Assembly: GCF_032681285.1 (NCBI RefSeq)
Contig: NZ_CP136336.1
Location: 2,467,001-2,531,000 of the forward strand
DNA length: 64,000 nt
Source of the DNA: Piscinibacter gummiphilus
GTDB lineage: Bacteria; Pseudomonadota; Gammaproteobacteria; Burkholderiales; Burkholderiaceae_C
Reading direction: 5' to 3'
Of the stretch, positions 54,963 to 64,000 are shown piece by piece. The notes beneath the pieces were generated by a model that saw nothing but the letters and a program-made list of their open reading frames with translations, did not search any database and was not told where the DNA came from. Position numbers and translations under genes: made by a program. The first letter of the stretch is position 1. Each line of letters begins with the position of its first letter.

Positions 54963-56702
54963 TCAGGCCGCCTCCGCTTCGGGCGGAGTCTCGTCCGCCG
55001 CGGGTTCGGCGGGGCGCACATCGCGCAGGTTCAATGCACCGGGCTGGCGGCCACCGGCCTGGCCCAGCATGGCCGCGCTGACCCCCACGGCGTAGAGGTC
55101 GCGCAAGGCGTCGGCACGCTCCGACAGGCTCGCGGCGTCGTCGATGCGTGCGCCATGGCGCTGTAGCGTCATGCGGGCCATGTCGATCAACTTGGCGTTG
55201 TAGGTGCGCTCGGCGTGCGCGAGCAGGGCCTGCACGGCGGTTCGGTGGTTGCCCTGCACGGTGTGGGTTACGGCTTGCTCGGCCATTTCGCTGATGCGCA
55301 GGTGGGCGGCGCGCACGCGCTCGGCAAACGGCGGGTGCACGGCGGCGGCGCCGGCCAGCAGCTCGGTCAGGCCCTTCGAGCTGGCGAAACGCAGGCCGAG
55401 CGTGTCGACCCAACCTTCGGAGCCGTCGAGCTGGATCTCGCCTGCGCTCAGCTGCGCCAGCAGGGCCAGCAGGTTGCAGCCGGCCTCCACGTCGAGGTTG
55501 GGTTCGTCGAGTTTGCTGAAGAGGGAGCGCACCTCGGCCACCACTGCCGCCACCTGCTTTTGCAGCATCAGGTTGAGTGCCGAGGCGATGCTGGCAAAGC
55601 GCTGCAGGCGCTTGCTGTTCGGCGCGCGTTCGAGGGCGTGCTGCAGGTTGTCGATGCAGCGCTGCAGCCCCTTGCTGTCGCGCTGCTGGAAGCGGCTGAA
55701 GGCGAGCAGCACCAGCGACTGGAAGTCGAACATCTTCGAGCTGATGCCGAGGGTCGCCGCACGGTCGAGCATCTTGGCGGCTTCGTCTCGGTCGCCCATG
55801 AAGAAGGCCAGCATGCCGTGCTTCTGCAGCCGGGCGATCGAGCTCGGCGTGAGCGAGCTGGCCTTGCGGAAGGTGTCGAGCGCTTCGTTGAGGTTGCCTT
55901 GCTCGACCTGCACCCGGCCCATCACGTCGTAGGCATCGACGTGGCTCGGGTGGTCGCCGATCAGCGTCTCCAGCGTGCGCATGGCTTGCGTGGGCTGGTT
56001 GGCGTCGATCTGCGCACGGGCGATGCCCAGGCGCGCCCAGGGGAGGGCGCCGGTTTCAAGCACGGCTTCGCACAGCTTCTTGGCCTCGTCGTGCATGCCC
56101 TGGCGCAGCAGCAGCTCCGAGCCGATGCGCGCGGCGTACAGCCAGTAGACCGAGCGGCTGGCAAAGCGCTGCAGGCACAGGCGGGTCGCGTGCTGGTAGT
56201 CGGCCTGCTCGATGGCGGTGAAGATGTCGGCCAGCGTCTTCTTGCGCTTGCGCGCCTGCGTCAGCCGCTCGCCGAGCGAGGTGGCGGTGTGCGGCTTGAG
56301 CAGGTAGCTGTCGAGCGCCGACTCGGCGGCGTCGGCGACCATCGTGTACGAGGCTTCGCCGGTCACGATGATGAAAACGGTGGAGAAGGGCAGCAGCTGC
56401 GCGCGGCGCAGGTCGTCCAGCAGGTGCTGGGCGGTGTAGTTGGGGTCTTCCGCGTCGAAGCGGTGTTCGCAAAGCACCACGTCGAAGGGGCGGGCTTCGA
56501 GCTGCTTGCGCGCATCCTTGATGCGGCCGCATTGCACGACCGTGCCCACGCCGAACTCTCTCAGCTGCGCTGAGAGGATGCTGCGCGAGGTCGGGTTGCC
56601 ATCGACAACCAGGGCCTTGCAGTCGGCGATGTCACGGTCCAGCAGTTGCACGGGGTCTCCAGGGGCGCGACAGCGTGAACTACTGCCTGCGCACGGCGCC
56701 AT
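54963..56702 (-). CDS. Receiver-domain (Asp to Glu) TPR protein
   Basis: A 579-residue cytoplasmic protein. The N-terminal receiver fold (about 28-150) has VVDGNP (one of two acidic pocket residues), E79 where the phosphoacceptor aspartate is expected (VVLCEHRFD), T114 (IIVTGEA) and K136 (YLLKPH); spacings match CheY. TPR-like helical repeats follow, about 170-560 (GNLNEALDTFRKASSLTPSS), with a Pro/Glu-rich tail. The glutamate may mimic the phosphorylated state. ATG 56702 follows GGGAGAAGG. It lies 56 bp downstream of dnaJ on the same strand. Confidence 0.85.
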   Translation of the reverse strand: MAPCAGSSSRCRAPGDPVQLLDRDIADCKALVVDGNPTSRSILSAQLREFGVGTVVQCGRIKDARKQLEARPFDVVLCEHRFDAEDPNYTAQHLLDDLRRAQLLPFSTVFIIVTGEASYTMVADAAESALDSYLLKPHTATSLGERLTQARKRKKTLADIFTAIEQADYQHATRLCLQRFASRSVYWLYAARIGSELLLRQGMHDEAKKLCEAVLETGALPWARLGIARAQIDANQPTQAMRTLETLIGDHPSHVDAYDVMGRVQVEQGNLNEALDTFRKASSLTPSSIARLQKHGMLAFFMGDRDEAAKMLDRAATLGISSKMFDFQSLVLLAFSRFQQRDSKGLQRCIDNLQHALERAPNSKRLQRFASIASALNLMLQKQVAAVVAEVRSLFSKLDEPNLDVEAGCNLLALLAQLSAGEIQLDGSEGWVDTLGLRFASSKGLTELLAGAAAVHPPFAERVRAAHLRISEMAEQAVTHTVQGNHRTAVQALLAHAERTYNAKLIDMARMTLQRHGARIDDAASLSERADALRDLYAVGVSAAMLGQAGGRQPGALNLRDVRPAEPAADETPPEAEAA

Positions 56703-56723
56703 TGCGCCTTCTCCCTGGAGTTA

Positions 56724-56743
56724 TCGGCCCCGGCAGAGGCCGA
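56724..56743 (-). terminator. Short hairpin after dnaJ
   Basis: TCGGCC (56724-56729) pairs with GGCCGA (56738-56743). There is no T-tract, so read-through from dnaJ into the receiver-TPR gene is likely. Confidence 0.3.
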
Positions 56744-56758
56744 CTTGAACGCTCAGGC

Positions 56759-57910
56759 TTACTTGAAGAGGTCCTTGACCCGGTTGGTCCAGCTCTTGGC
56801 GTTGGGCGAGTGCCTGTCGGGTGACTTGGCCAGCGACTCGTCGAGCTCGCGCAGGAGCTTGCGCTGGTGCTCGGTGAGCTTGACCGGCGTCTCCACGCTC
56901 ACGTGCGCGTAGAGGTCGCCCGGGTAGCTCGAGCGCACCCCCTTGATGCCCTTGCCGCGCAGGCGGAAGGTCTTGCCATGCTGCGTGCCTTCGGGCAGGT
57001 CGATCTCGGCCTTGCCGCCGAGCGTGGGCACCTCGATCGTGCTGCCGAGCGCCGCGGTGGTGATGCTCACCGGCACCGTGCAGTGCAGGTCGTCGCCGTC
57101 GCGTTCGAAGATGTCGTGCTGCTTGATGCGGATCTCGATGTAGAGATCGCCGGCCGGGCCGCCGTTGGTGCCGGGCTCGCCATTACCGGCCGAGCGGATG
57201 CGCATGCCCTCGTTGATGCCGGCGGGGATCTTCACCTCCAGCGTCTTCGTCTTCTTGGTCTTGCCCTGGCCGTGGCAGGTGGTGCACGGGTCGGGGATCA
57301 CCCGGCCCGAGCCGTGGCAGTGCGGGCAGGTCTGCTGGATGCTGAAGAAACCCTGGCGCATGGTCACCGTGCCGGCACCGTTGCAGCTCGGGCAAGTCTT
57401 GGCGTGCGTGCCGGGCTTTGCGCCGGTGCCGTGGCAGGTGGCGCATTCTTCCCAGCTGGGAATGCGGATCTGCGTCTCCTTGCCGTGCGCGGCTTCTTCG
57501 AGCGTGATCTCCATCGTGTAGCTGAGATCGCTGCCGCGATAGACCTGCTGTGCGCGGCGCTGGCCACCTGCGCCGCCCTGGCCACCGAAGATGTCGCCGA
57601 AGATGTCGCCGAAGGCCTCGGCAAAGCCGCCGAAGCCTTCCGCTCCCGGGCCGCCCGGGCGGAAGCCGCCCGCATTGGGGTCGACCCCGGCGTGGCCGTA
57701 CTGGTCATAAGCCGCGCGCTTCTGCGGCTCGGAGAGCATCTCGTAGGCCTCCTTGACCTCCTTGAACTGCTCTTCGGCCTTCTTCGCACCGTCACCCTGG
57801 TTGCGGTCAGGGTGGTACTTCATGGCCAGCTTGCGGTAGGCCTTCTTGATGTCGTCCTCGGAGGCGTTCTTCGCCACACCGAGCACTTCGTAGTAGTCGC
57901 GCTTTGCCAT
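56759..57910 (-). CDS. dnaJ: Chaperone protein DnaJ
   Basis: A 383-residue Hsp40. The J domain (1-70) has the HPDRN motif, a Gly/Phe-rich linker follows, then four CxxCxGxG zinc repeats starting CATCHGTG and CPSCNGAG and including CPHCHGSG and CTTCHGQG, then the C-terminal substrate-binding domains. It stimulates DnaK ATPase. It lies 129 bp downstream of dnaK, separated by strong hairpins. Confidence 0.97.
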   Translation of the reverse strand: MAKRDYYEVLGVAKNASEDDIKKAYRKLAMKYHPDRNQGDGAKKAEEQFKEVKEAYEMLSEPQKRAAYDQYGHAGVDPNAGGFRPGGPGAEGFGGFAEAFGDIFGDIFGGQGGAGGQRRAQQVYRGSDLSYTMEITLEEAAHGKETQIRIPSWEECATCHGTGAKPGTHAKTCPSCNGAGTVTMRQGFFSIQQTCPHCHGSGRVIPDPCTTCHGQGKTKKTKTLEVKIPAGINEGMRIRSAGNGEPGTNGGPAGDLYIEIRIKQHDIFERDGDDLHCTVPVSITTAALGSTIEVPTLGGKAEIDLPEGTQHGKTFRLRGKGIKGVRSSYPGDLYAHVSVETPVKLTEHQRKLLRELDESLAKSPDRHSPNAKSWTNRVKDLFK

Positions 57911-57971
57911 GTGCTTGTGCTGCTGATTCAGGTCGCTGTCGTTTCTACCGGCGCGCTTTTAAACGCGAAAT

Positions 57972-58004
57972 CCCCCGCGTGCTGGTTTCGCCAGCCCACG
58001 GGGG
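57972..58004 (-). terminator. Strong hairpin between dnaK and dnaJ
   Basis: Arms 57972-57985 and 57991-58004 pair at 13 of 14 positions (one G-U) around TTTCG. On the minus strand only a short T-stretch (ATTTCG) follows. A second GC hairpin (GGCAGCGGC/GCCGCCGCC, about 58012-58029) lies before it. It probably attenuates dnaJ or stabilises the dnaK 3' end. Confidence 0.55.
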
Positions 58005-58039
58005 AATAGTTGGCAGCGGCGCCGCCGCCGTGGGCCAGA

Positions 58040-59992
<1,953 letters not shown>

Positions 59993-60038
59993 GTTCGTTT
60001 ACTCCTGAAGTCCGCTGGACTGAATTTGGTTGTTCTCG

Positions 60039-60066
60039 AGTTGTGGATAACTGCGGTCTTTTCAAG
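60039..60066 (-). promoter_or_regulatory. Sigma-32-like promoter and DnaA box before dnaK
   Basis: On the minus strand CTTGAAA (60060-60066) is followed after 13 bp by CCACAACT (60039-60046), a partial match to the heat-shock -10. A perfect DnaA box TTATCCACA (60042-60050) overlaps the -10, and a weaker copy (CGATCCACA, 60078-60086) lies upstream. Confidence 0.5.
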
Positions 60067-60088
60067 GGCCGCGAGTCTGTGGATCGTT

Positions 60089-60631
60089 TTACTTGGGCGC
60101 GGCCACCGTCACGAGCGCCGGGCGCAGCACGCGGTCGGCGATGAGGTAGCCCTTTTGCAGCACGGTGACCACGGTGTTGGCGTCCTGATCGGCGGGCACC
60201 ACGCTGATCGCCTGGTGCTGGTGAGGATCGAACTTCGCGCTGGCCTGGGGGTTGATCTCGATCACCTTGTTGCGCTCGAGCGCCTGCGAGAGCTGGCGCA
60301 AGGTGGCGTGCACGCCTTCGAGCAGCTGCTCGGGCGTGGCGGCCTGGATGGCGATGGCTGCTTCCAGGCTGTCTTTCACCGGCAGCAGGCTTTCGGCGAA
60401 ACCTTCGACGGCGAACTTGCGGGCCTTGGAGACTTCTTCCTCGGCGCGGCGGCGGATGTTCTCGGCCTCGGCCTTGGCGCGCAGGTAGGCGTCCGACATC
60501 TCGGCGAGACGCGATTCGAGGGGGGGTTCGGCGCTCGCGGCGGAGGCGAAAGCCTCGGCGGTGGCCGGGTTCGGGGTGTCGGCGGCGCCGGGGGCGGCCG
60601 TGTCCTGGGTGTTGTCGTCCGTGTTCTGCAT
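60089..60631 (-). CDS. grpE: Nucleotide exchange factor GrpE
   Basis: A 180-residue dimeric exchange factor for DnaK. The N-terminus is acidic and disordered, the long helix includes [20 protein letters not shown], and the C-terminal beta domain includes the signature [24 protein letters not shown] 60631 gives the usual length; the longer open frame upstream belongs to the neighbouring S4 gene region and is not coding. Confidence 0.96.
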   Translation of the reverse strand: MQNTDDNTQDTAAPGAADTPNPATAEAFASAASAEPPLESRLAEMSDAYLRAKAEAENIRRRAEEEVSKARKFAVEGFAESLLPVKDSLEAAIAIQAATPEQLLEGVHATLRQLSQALERNKVIEINPQASAKFDPHQHQAISVVPADQDANTVVTVLQKGYLIADRVLRPALVTVAAPK

Positions 60632-60653
60632 GGGTCGGATTACCTGTGGAAGC

Positions 60654-60686
60654 GGGGCATGTGGGTCATGCCCCGGGGATTTCAAG
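60654..60686 (-). promoter_or_regulatory. Sigma-32-like promoter with inverted repeat before grpE
   Basis: On the minus strand CTTGAAA (60680-60686), a 14-bp spacer and CCCACAT (60659-60665) resemble a heat-shock promoter. An 8-bp inverted repeat GGGGCATG (60654-60661)/CATGCCCC (60667-60674) covers the -10 and could be an operator or hairpin. Confidence 0.55.
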
Positions 60687-60714
60687 AGCCGGAAGTGCGT
60701 TTTTTTGGCTGCTG

Positions 60715-61134
60715 TCAGTCCGGGTCGATGGAGGCGCTCCAGCGGTCCCAGTCGGCCAGCTTGCGGCGGTCGCGCTTGGTCGGGCGGCCTTGCTCGATGG
60801 CGAGGGCCGGCTCGGGCGTTTCGCGGCGCTGGCGGGCCGCCTCTTCCCGGCGGGCGATGCTCTCGGCCGTCTCTTCGTAGAGCGCCTGGGCCACCGGCGC
60901 CGGGCCCCGCACATGGCTGAGCGCCACCACCTTGATCGAGCGGGCGCTCTGGGCCGTCTGGCGGATCTCGAGCAGGTCGCCGGGCTTGAGCTCGCGCGAC
61001 GGCTTGGCGGCCAGGCCGTTCACCTGTACACGGCCCTTGTCGATCTCCTGGGTGGCGAGGCTGCGTGTCTTGTAGAAACGCGCAGCCCACAGCCACTTGT
61101 CGAGCCGCACGCCAGGGGTCGCCTTGTCGCTCAT
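60715..61134 (-). CDS. hslR: S4-domain RNA-binding protein, Hsp15 (HslR)-like
   Basis: A 139-residue protein. An S4 domain at about 10-75 ([21 protein letters not shown] then [18 protein letters not shown]) matches Hsp15, which rescues stalled 50S subunits carrying nascent chains after heat shock. A charged C-terminal tail follows. ATG 61134 overlaps the hemH stop (ATGA at 61131-61134). It is directly upstream of grpE and consistent with the heat-shock theme. Confidence 0.88.
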   Translation of the reverse strand: MSDKATPGVRLDKWLWAARFYKTRSLATQEIDKGRVQVNGLAAKPSRELKPGDLLEIRQTAQSARSIKVVALSHVRGPAPVAQALYEETAESIARREEAARQRRETPEPALAIEQGRPTKRDRRKLADWDRWSASIDPD

Positions 61135-62147
61135 GGGCGAGGGGTCGAGGCGGGCACCTGGGTGTCCCAGCCCTGCAGGTGGCGCAGCGCCAGCGCGGCG
61201 AGGGCCGCCATCCATTCGTGCTGATCGTTGAGGCATGGCACGTAGTTGAAGTCGGTGCCGCCCGCCTTCAAGAAGGCATCGCGCGCCTCCTGGGCGATTT
61301 CTTCAAGCGTCTCGAGGTTGTCGGCCACGAATCCCGGGCACATCACGTCGACCTTCTTCACCCCCTGCTTCGCCAGCTTCACGAGCGTGGGCTCGGTGTA
61401 GGGCTGAAGCCATTCGGCGCGGCCAAGCCGGCTCTGGAAGGTGACGACCAGCTGTTCGGGCTTCACGTCGGCTCGGGCGGCCACCAGGCGGGCGGTTTCC
61501 ATGCATTCGTCGAAATACGGGTCGCCGAGGTCGCGGGTGCGTTTGGGCATGCCGTGGAAGCTCATCACCAGCCGCTCGCCCCGGCCGTGCGTCATCCAGT
61601 GGTCGGACAGGCGCTTGGCCAGCGCGTCGATGTAGCGCGGGTCGTCGTGGAAACGGTTGACGAAGCGAAGCTCGGGCAAGGCGCGTTCCTGCTTCGCCCA
61701 GGCGTTCACCGCATCGGCGGTGCTGGCGGTGGTGGCGGCGCAGTATTGGGGGTACATGGGCAGCACCAGCACACGGCGTGCCCCACCGGCCTTGAGCTCG
61801 CCGAGCACGGAAGGGATCGACGGGTTGCCGTAGCGCATGGCGAAACGCACGGTGACCCGATGGCCGCGCTCGCCCAAGTAGCCGGCCAGGAGCTTGGCCT
61901 GCTTGTCCGACCAGACGGTGAGCGGCGAGCCCTCGGGCGTCCAGATGCTGGCGTAGCGCCTGGCCGACTGCGCCGGCCGCGTGCGCAGGATGATCCCGTG
62001 CAGGATGGGGCACCAGATGACGCGTGGAATCTCGACCACGCGCGGGTCGTGCAGGAACTGCGACAGGTAGCGGCGCACCGCGGGCGTGGTCGGCGCGTCG
62101 GGCGTGCCGAGGTTGCACAAAAGGACGGCGGTGTCGGGGGCGGTCAT
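61131..62147 (-). CDS. hemH: Ferrochelatase
   Basis: A 338-residue enzyme inserting ferrous iron into protoporphyrin [15 protein letters not shown] opens the protein. [11 protein letters not shown] holds the metal-binding histidine, and [15 protein letters not shown] the partner glutamate near residue 285. [11 protein letters not shown] is also typical. No membrane anchor. It overlaps the S4-domain gene. Confidence 0.97.
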   Translation of the reverse strand: MTAPDTAVLLCNLGTPDAPTTPAVRRYLSQFLHDPRVVEIPRVIWCPILHGIILRTRPAQSARRYASIWTPEGSPLTVWSDKQAKLLAGYLGERGHRVTVRFAMRYGNPSIPSVLGELKAGGARRVLVLPMYPQYCAATTASTADAVNAWAKQERALPELRFVNRFHDDPRYIDALAKRLSDHWMTHGRGERLVMSFHGMPKRTRDLGDPYFDECMETARLVAARADVKPEQLVVTFQSRLGRAEWLQPYTEPTLVKLAKQGVKKVDVMCPGFVADNLETLEEIAQEARDAFLKAGGTDFNYVPCLNDQHEWMAALAALALRHLQGWDTQVPASTPRP

Positions 62148-62232
62148 TGGCGGGTGGGGGCAGGTCGCCGCCGAGGTGCGGCGGGCAGGGCGCGATTATC
62201 GTGGCGCCGCCGAGGGGGCGGCCCTCGGCCGT

Positions 62233-64000
62233 TCAGGCGCCGCCGTGGCTGCGCTGCAGGCACTGCTCCACGTCGGCGAGGATGGTGCCCACGTGGATCG
62301 GCTTGGTCCAGTAGCCGATGAAGCCGGCTTCGTAGGCGCGCTGCACGTCGTCGGGCATGGCGTCGGCCGAGCACATGTAGGCCGGCACGTTGTCGAGGCC
62401 GGGCAGGGCGCGCAGCAGGTGCAGCACCTCGAAGCCCGAGGCGCCGGGCAGGTGGGCGTCGAGCACCAGCATCTCGGGCGGCCACTCCTGGGCAATGGAC
62501 AACGCCTGGTCGCCGTCTTCCGCCACTCGCAGCTCGATGCGGTCGCCATGCAGGCGCATCGCTTCCTCGAAGAGGATGGCGTTGATGCGGTTGTCTTCGA
62601 CGTAGAGCATCCGCAAGGGGCGCACCTGCGTGGGCGTGGCGAGGGTCTCGGTCTTGGCCGGCATGGCCGCGGGTGCATCGGCCGGCTGCAGATCGAGGCG
62701 CACGCTGGTGCCCAGGCCCGCGCGGCTCACGATGGACAGCCGCCCGCCGATGGCCTGGGTGAGGCTGCGCGCAATGATGAGGCCGAGCCCGGTGCCTTCG
62801 ATGGTGGACGTCTCGCGACCCAGGCGCTCGAAGGGCTGGAAGAGCCGGCTCATCTGCTCGTCGGTCATGCCCGAGCCGGTGTCTTCGATGCACAGCGCCA
62901 CGCGGTCGGGCAGGGCGTCGAGCCGCCAGCGCACGATGCCGCCGGGGTGGTTGTACTTGATGGCGTTGGAGCCGACGTTGAGCAGCACCTGCCGCAGCCG
63001 CTGCATGTCGGCCTGCACCCAGGTGGCGGGCGGCACGCTCAGCTCGAAGCGCACGCCGGCCGCTTGCGCCAGGGGCATCAGCAGCTCGCTCGCGCGCGTC
63101 ACGGCCTGGTGCAGGTCGACCGGATTGAGTTTCAGCGTGAGCGCGCCTTCTTCGATCTTCTGCAGGTCGAGCACGTCGTCGATCAGGGCGAGCAGGTGTT
63201 CACCGGCTTCGAGCACGTGGCCGGCGTAGTCGCGAACGGTGGCGCCATCGAGGCCCGACGGGCTCAGGTTGAGAAGCTGGGCGAAGCCGATCACCGCGTT
63301 GAGCGGCGTGCGCATCTCATGGCTCATGCGCGAGAGGAACTCGCTCTTGGCATGGCTCGCCAGCTCGGCGGCCTGCTTGTCGCGCAGGGCCTGCTCGGAG
63401 CGGCGCTGTTGCGTGATGTCGCGGAAGGTCAGCACCACCGCGAAGGTCTGCGCTTCGGGGCGAAGCTGCAGCGGATGCGCGTTCAGCGCGACCCAGCGCT
63501 GCTCGCCATCGGCTCGGCGCAGGGCGTGGATCTGGTTGACCAGCGGCTGGTCGTTGGCGATCACGCGCAGCACCGGGTGCTGGTCGCTCGCCAGCGGGGC
63601 GGCGTCGGGGCCCAGCAGCTCGAAGGGCCAGGCATCGCCTGGGGCGTTCATGAGGGCGGTCTGCTCGGCGCCGACGATGTCGCAGCCCGCAGGGTTCACC
63701 GCGAGGATGCCGAGGGTCGGGGTGACCACGAGCAGGCCGTCGCTGATGGCCAGCGCCACCGAGCGGTACAGCTCCTCGGACAGGCGCAGCTTGTCGGCCG
63801 CACGCGTCTGCTCGGTCACGTCGCGCTGCACGCCGATGTAGTGGGTCAGCTGGCCATTCGCATCGCGCACCGGCGCCACGTGCACGGCGTTGGAGAACAC
63901 GCTCCCGTCCTTGCGCACGTTGCGGACCGTGACCGACGCCGAGCGGCCCTGGTCGATGGCTTCGCGCAAGGTGGAGCAGCCGGGCTCGTCGCGCAGGTGG
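62233..64000 (-). CDS. PAS hybrid sensor histidine kinase/response regulator, N-terminus outside window
   Basis: At least 588 residues are visible; the frame is open to the right edge, so the start is missing. In order: end of a PAS domain (VRNVRKDGSVFSN, then IGVQRDVTEQ), a second PAS (RSVALAISDGLLVV to VVLTFRDITQQ), a HisKA domain with SHEMRTPLNAVIGFAQLL, a HATPase with NVGSNAIKYN, DTGSGM and GTGLGLIIA, and a C-terminal receiver with YVEDN, phospho-aspartate in LVLDAHLPG, and WTKPI. The receiver may phosphorylate onward. No target is evident nearby. Confidence 0.9.
   Translation of the reverse strand, partial: HLRDEPGCSTLREAIDQGRSASVTVRNVRKDGSVFSNAVHVAPVRDANGQLTHYIGVQRDVTEQTRAADKLRLSEELYRSVALAISDGLLVVTPTLGILAVNPAGCDIVGAEQTALMNAPGDAWPFELLGPDAAPLASDQHPVLRVIANDQPLVNQIHALRRADGEQRWVALNAHPLQLRPEAQTFAVVLTFRDITQQRRSEQALRDKQAAELASHAKSEFLSRMSHEMRTPLNAVIGFAQLLNLSPSGLDGATVRDYAGHVLEAGEHLLALIDDVLDLQKIEEGALTLKLNPVDLHQAVTRASELLMPLAQAAGVRFELSVPPATWVQADMQRLRQVLLNVGSNAIKYNHPGGIVRWRLDALPDRVALCIEDTGSGMTDEQMSRLFQPFERLGRETSTIEGTGLGLIIARSLTQAIGGRLSIVSRAGLGTSVRLDLQPADAPAAMPAKTETLATPTQVRPLRMLYVEDNRINAILFEEAMRLHGDRIELRVAEDGDQALSIAQEWPPEMLVLDAHLPGASGFEVLHLLRALPGLDNVPAYMCSADAMPDDVQRAYEAGFIGYWTKPIHVGTILADVEQCLQRSHGGA

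Noticed and set aside
60632..60714. CIRCE element upstream of grpE
   Set aside because: No TTAGCACTC-N9-GAGTGCTAA-like repeat; the inverted repeat present is GGGGCATG/CATGCCCC.

Overview
The window is a gene-dense, GC-rich chromosomal segment from a betaproteobacterium, most likely order Burkholderiales (Rubrivivax/Leptothrix/Rhizobacter-like; inferred from gene content and protein signatures, not from a search). The evidence is the gene order rlmN-pilW-rodZ-ispG-hisS-yfgM-bamB-der-hfq-hflX-hflK-hflC-hisZ-purA, a short HisZ beside purA, priB between rpsF and rpsR, and ppsR divergent from ppsA. No insertion sequence, prophage, CRISPR array or rRNA operon is visible, and no gene-free stretch exceeds about 210 bp.

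Region by region. 1-15.3 kb (+): the 3' end of rlmN, then a long co-oriented housekeeping block for type IV pilus assembly, cell shape, isoprenoids, histidyl-tRNA, outer-membrane assembly (yfgM-bamB), ribosome GTPases, Hfq, the HflKC protease modulators, HisZ, PurA and a phosphoribosyltransferase. 15.3-15.5 kb (-): a tRNA-Leu(CAG) with its own promoter and terminator. 15.5-22 kb: rnr (+) meets a convergent three-gene operon (amidase, D-amino-acid-dehydrogenase-like oxidoreductase, NAD(P)HX repair enzyme). 22-37 kb (+): rpsB-tsf-pyrH-frr-uppS-cdsA-dxr-rseP-bamA-skp-lpxD-fabZ-lpxA-lpxB-rnhB-spoU, a translation and envelope biogenesis supercluster with many overlapping start/stop codons. 37-42.7 kb: ppsR/ppsA divergent pair, then a sodium:solute symporter. 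42.7-46 kb (+): rpsF-priB-rpsR-rplI and dnaB.

46-55 kb is the accessory, regulatory part. It holds two DUF4398 lipoprotein genes (one fused to OmpA), a Crp/Fnr regulator, an operon encoding an unknown helical protein, a double-domain KaiC-like ATPase and a GGDEF-histidine-kinase fusion, then a DUF1488 protein, a small unknown protein, a transglutaminase-like protein and a radical SAM protein with a near-consensus LexA box at its start codon. A 14-bp palindrome of FNR-like 5-4-5 geometry (GTGCG-N4-CGCAC) recurs upstream of the lipoprotein operon, between the KaiC operon and the DUF1488 gene, and upstream of the small gene. I propose this as a local, undescribed Crp/Fnr-type regulon.

55-64 kb (-): a pseudo-receiver/TPR protein, then the heat-shock genes dnaJ, dnaK and grpE (sigma-32-like boxes before grpE and dnaK), an S4-domain heat-shock protein, hemH, and a hybrid histidine kinase that runs off the right edge. 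Start codons were chosen from ribosome-binding sites, overlaps and family N-termini; uncertain ones are marked.
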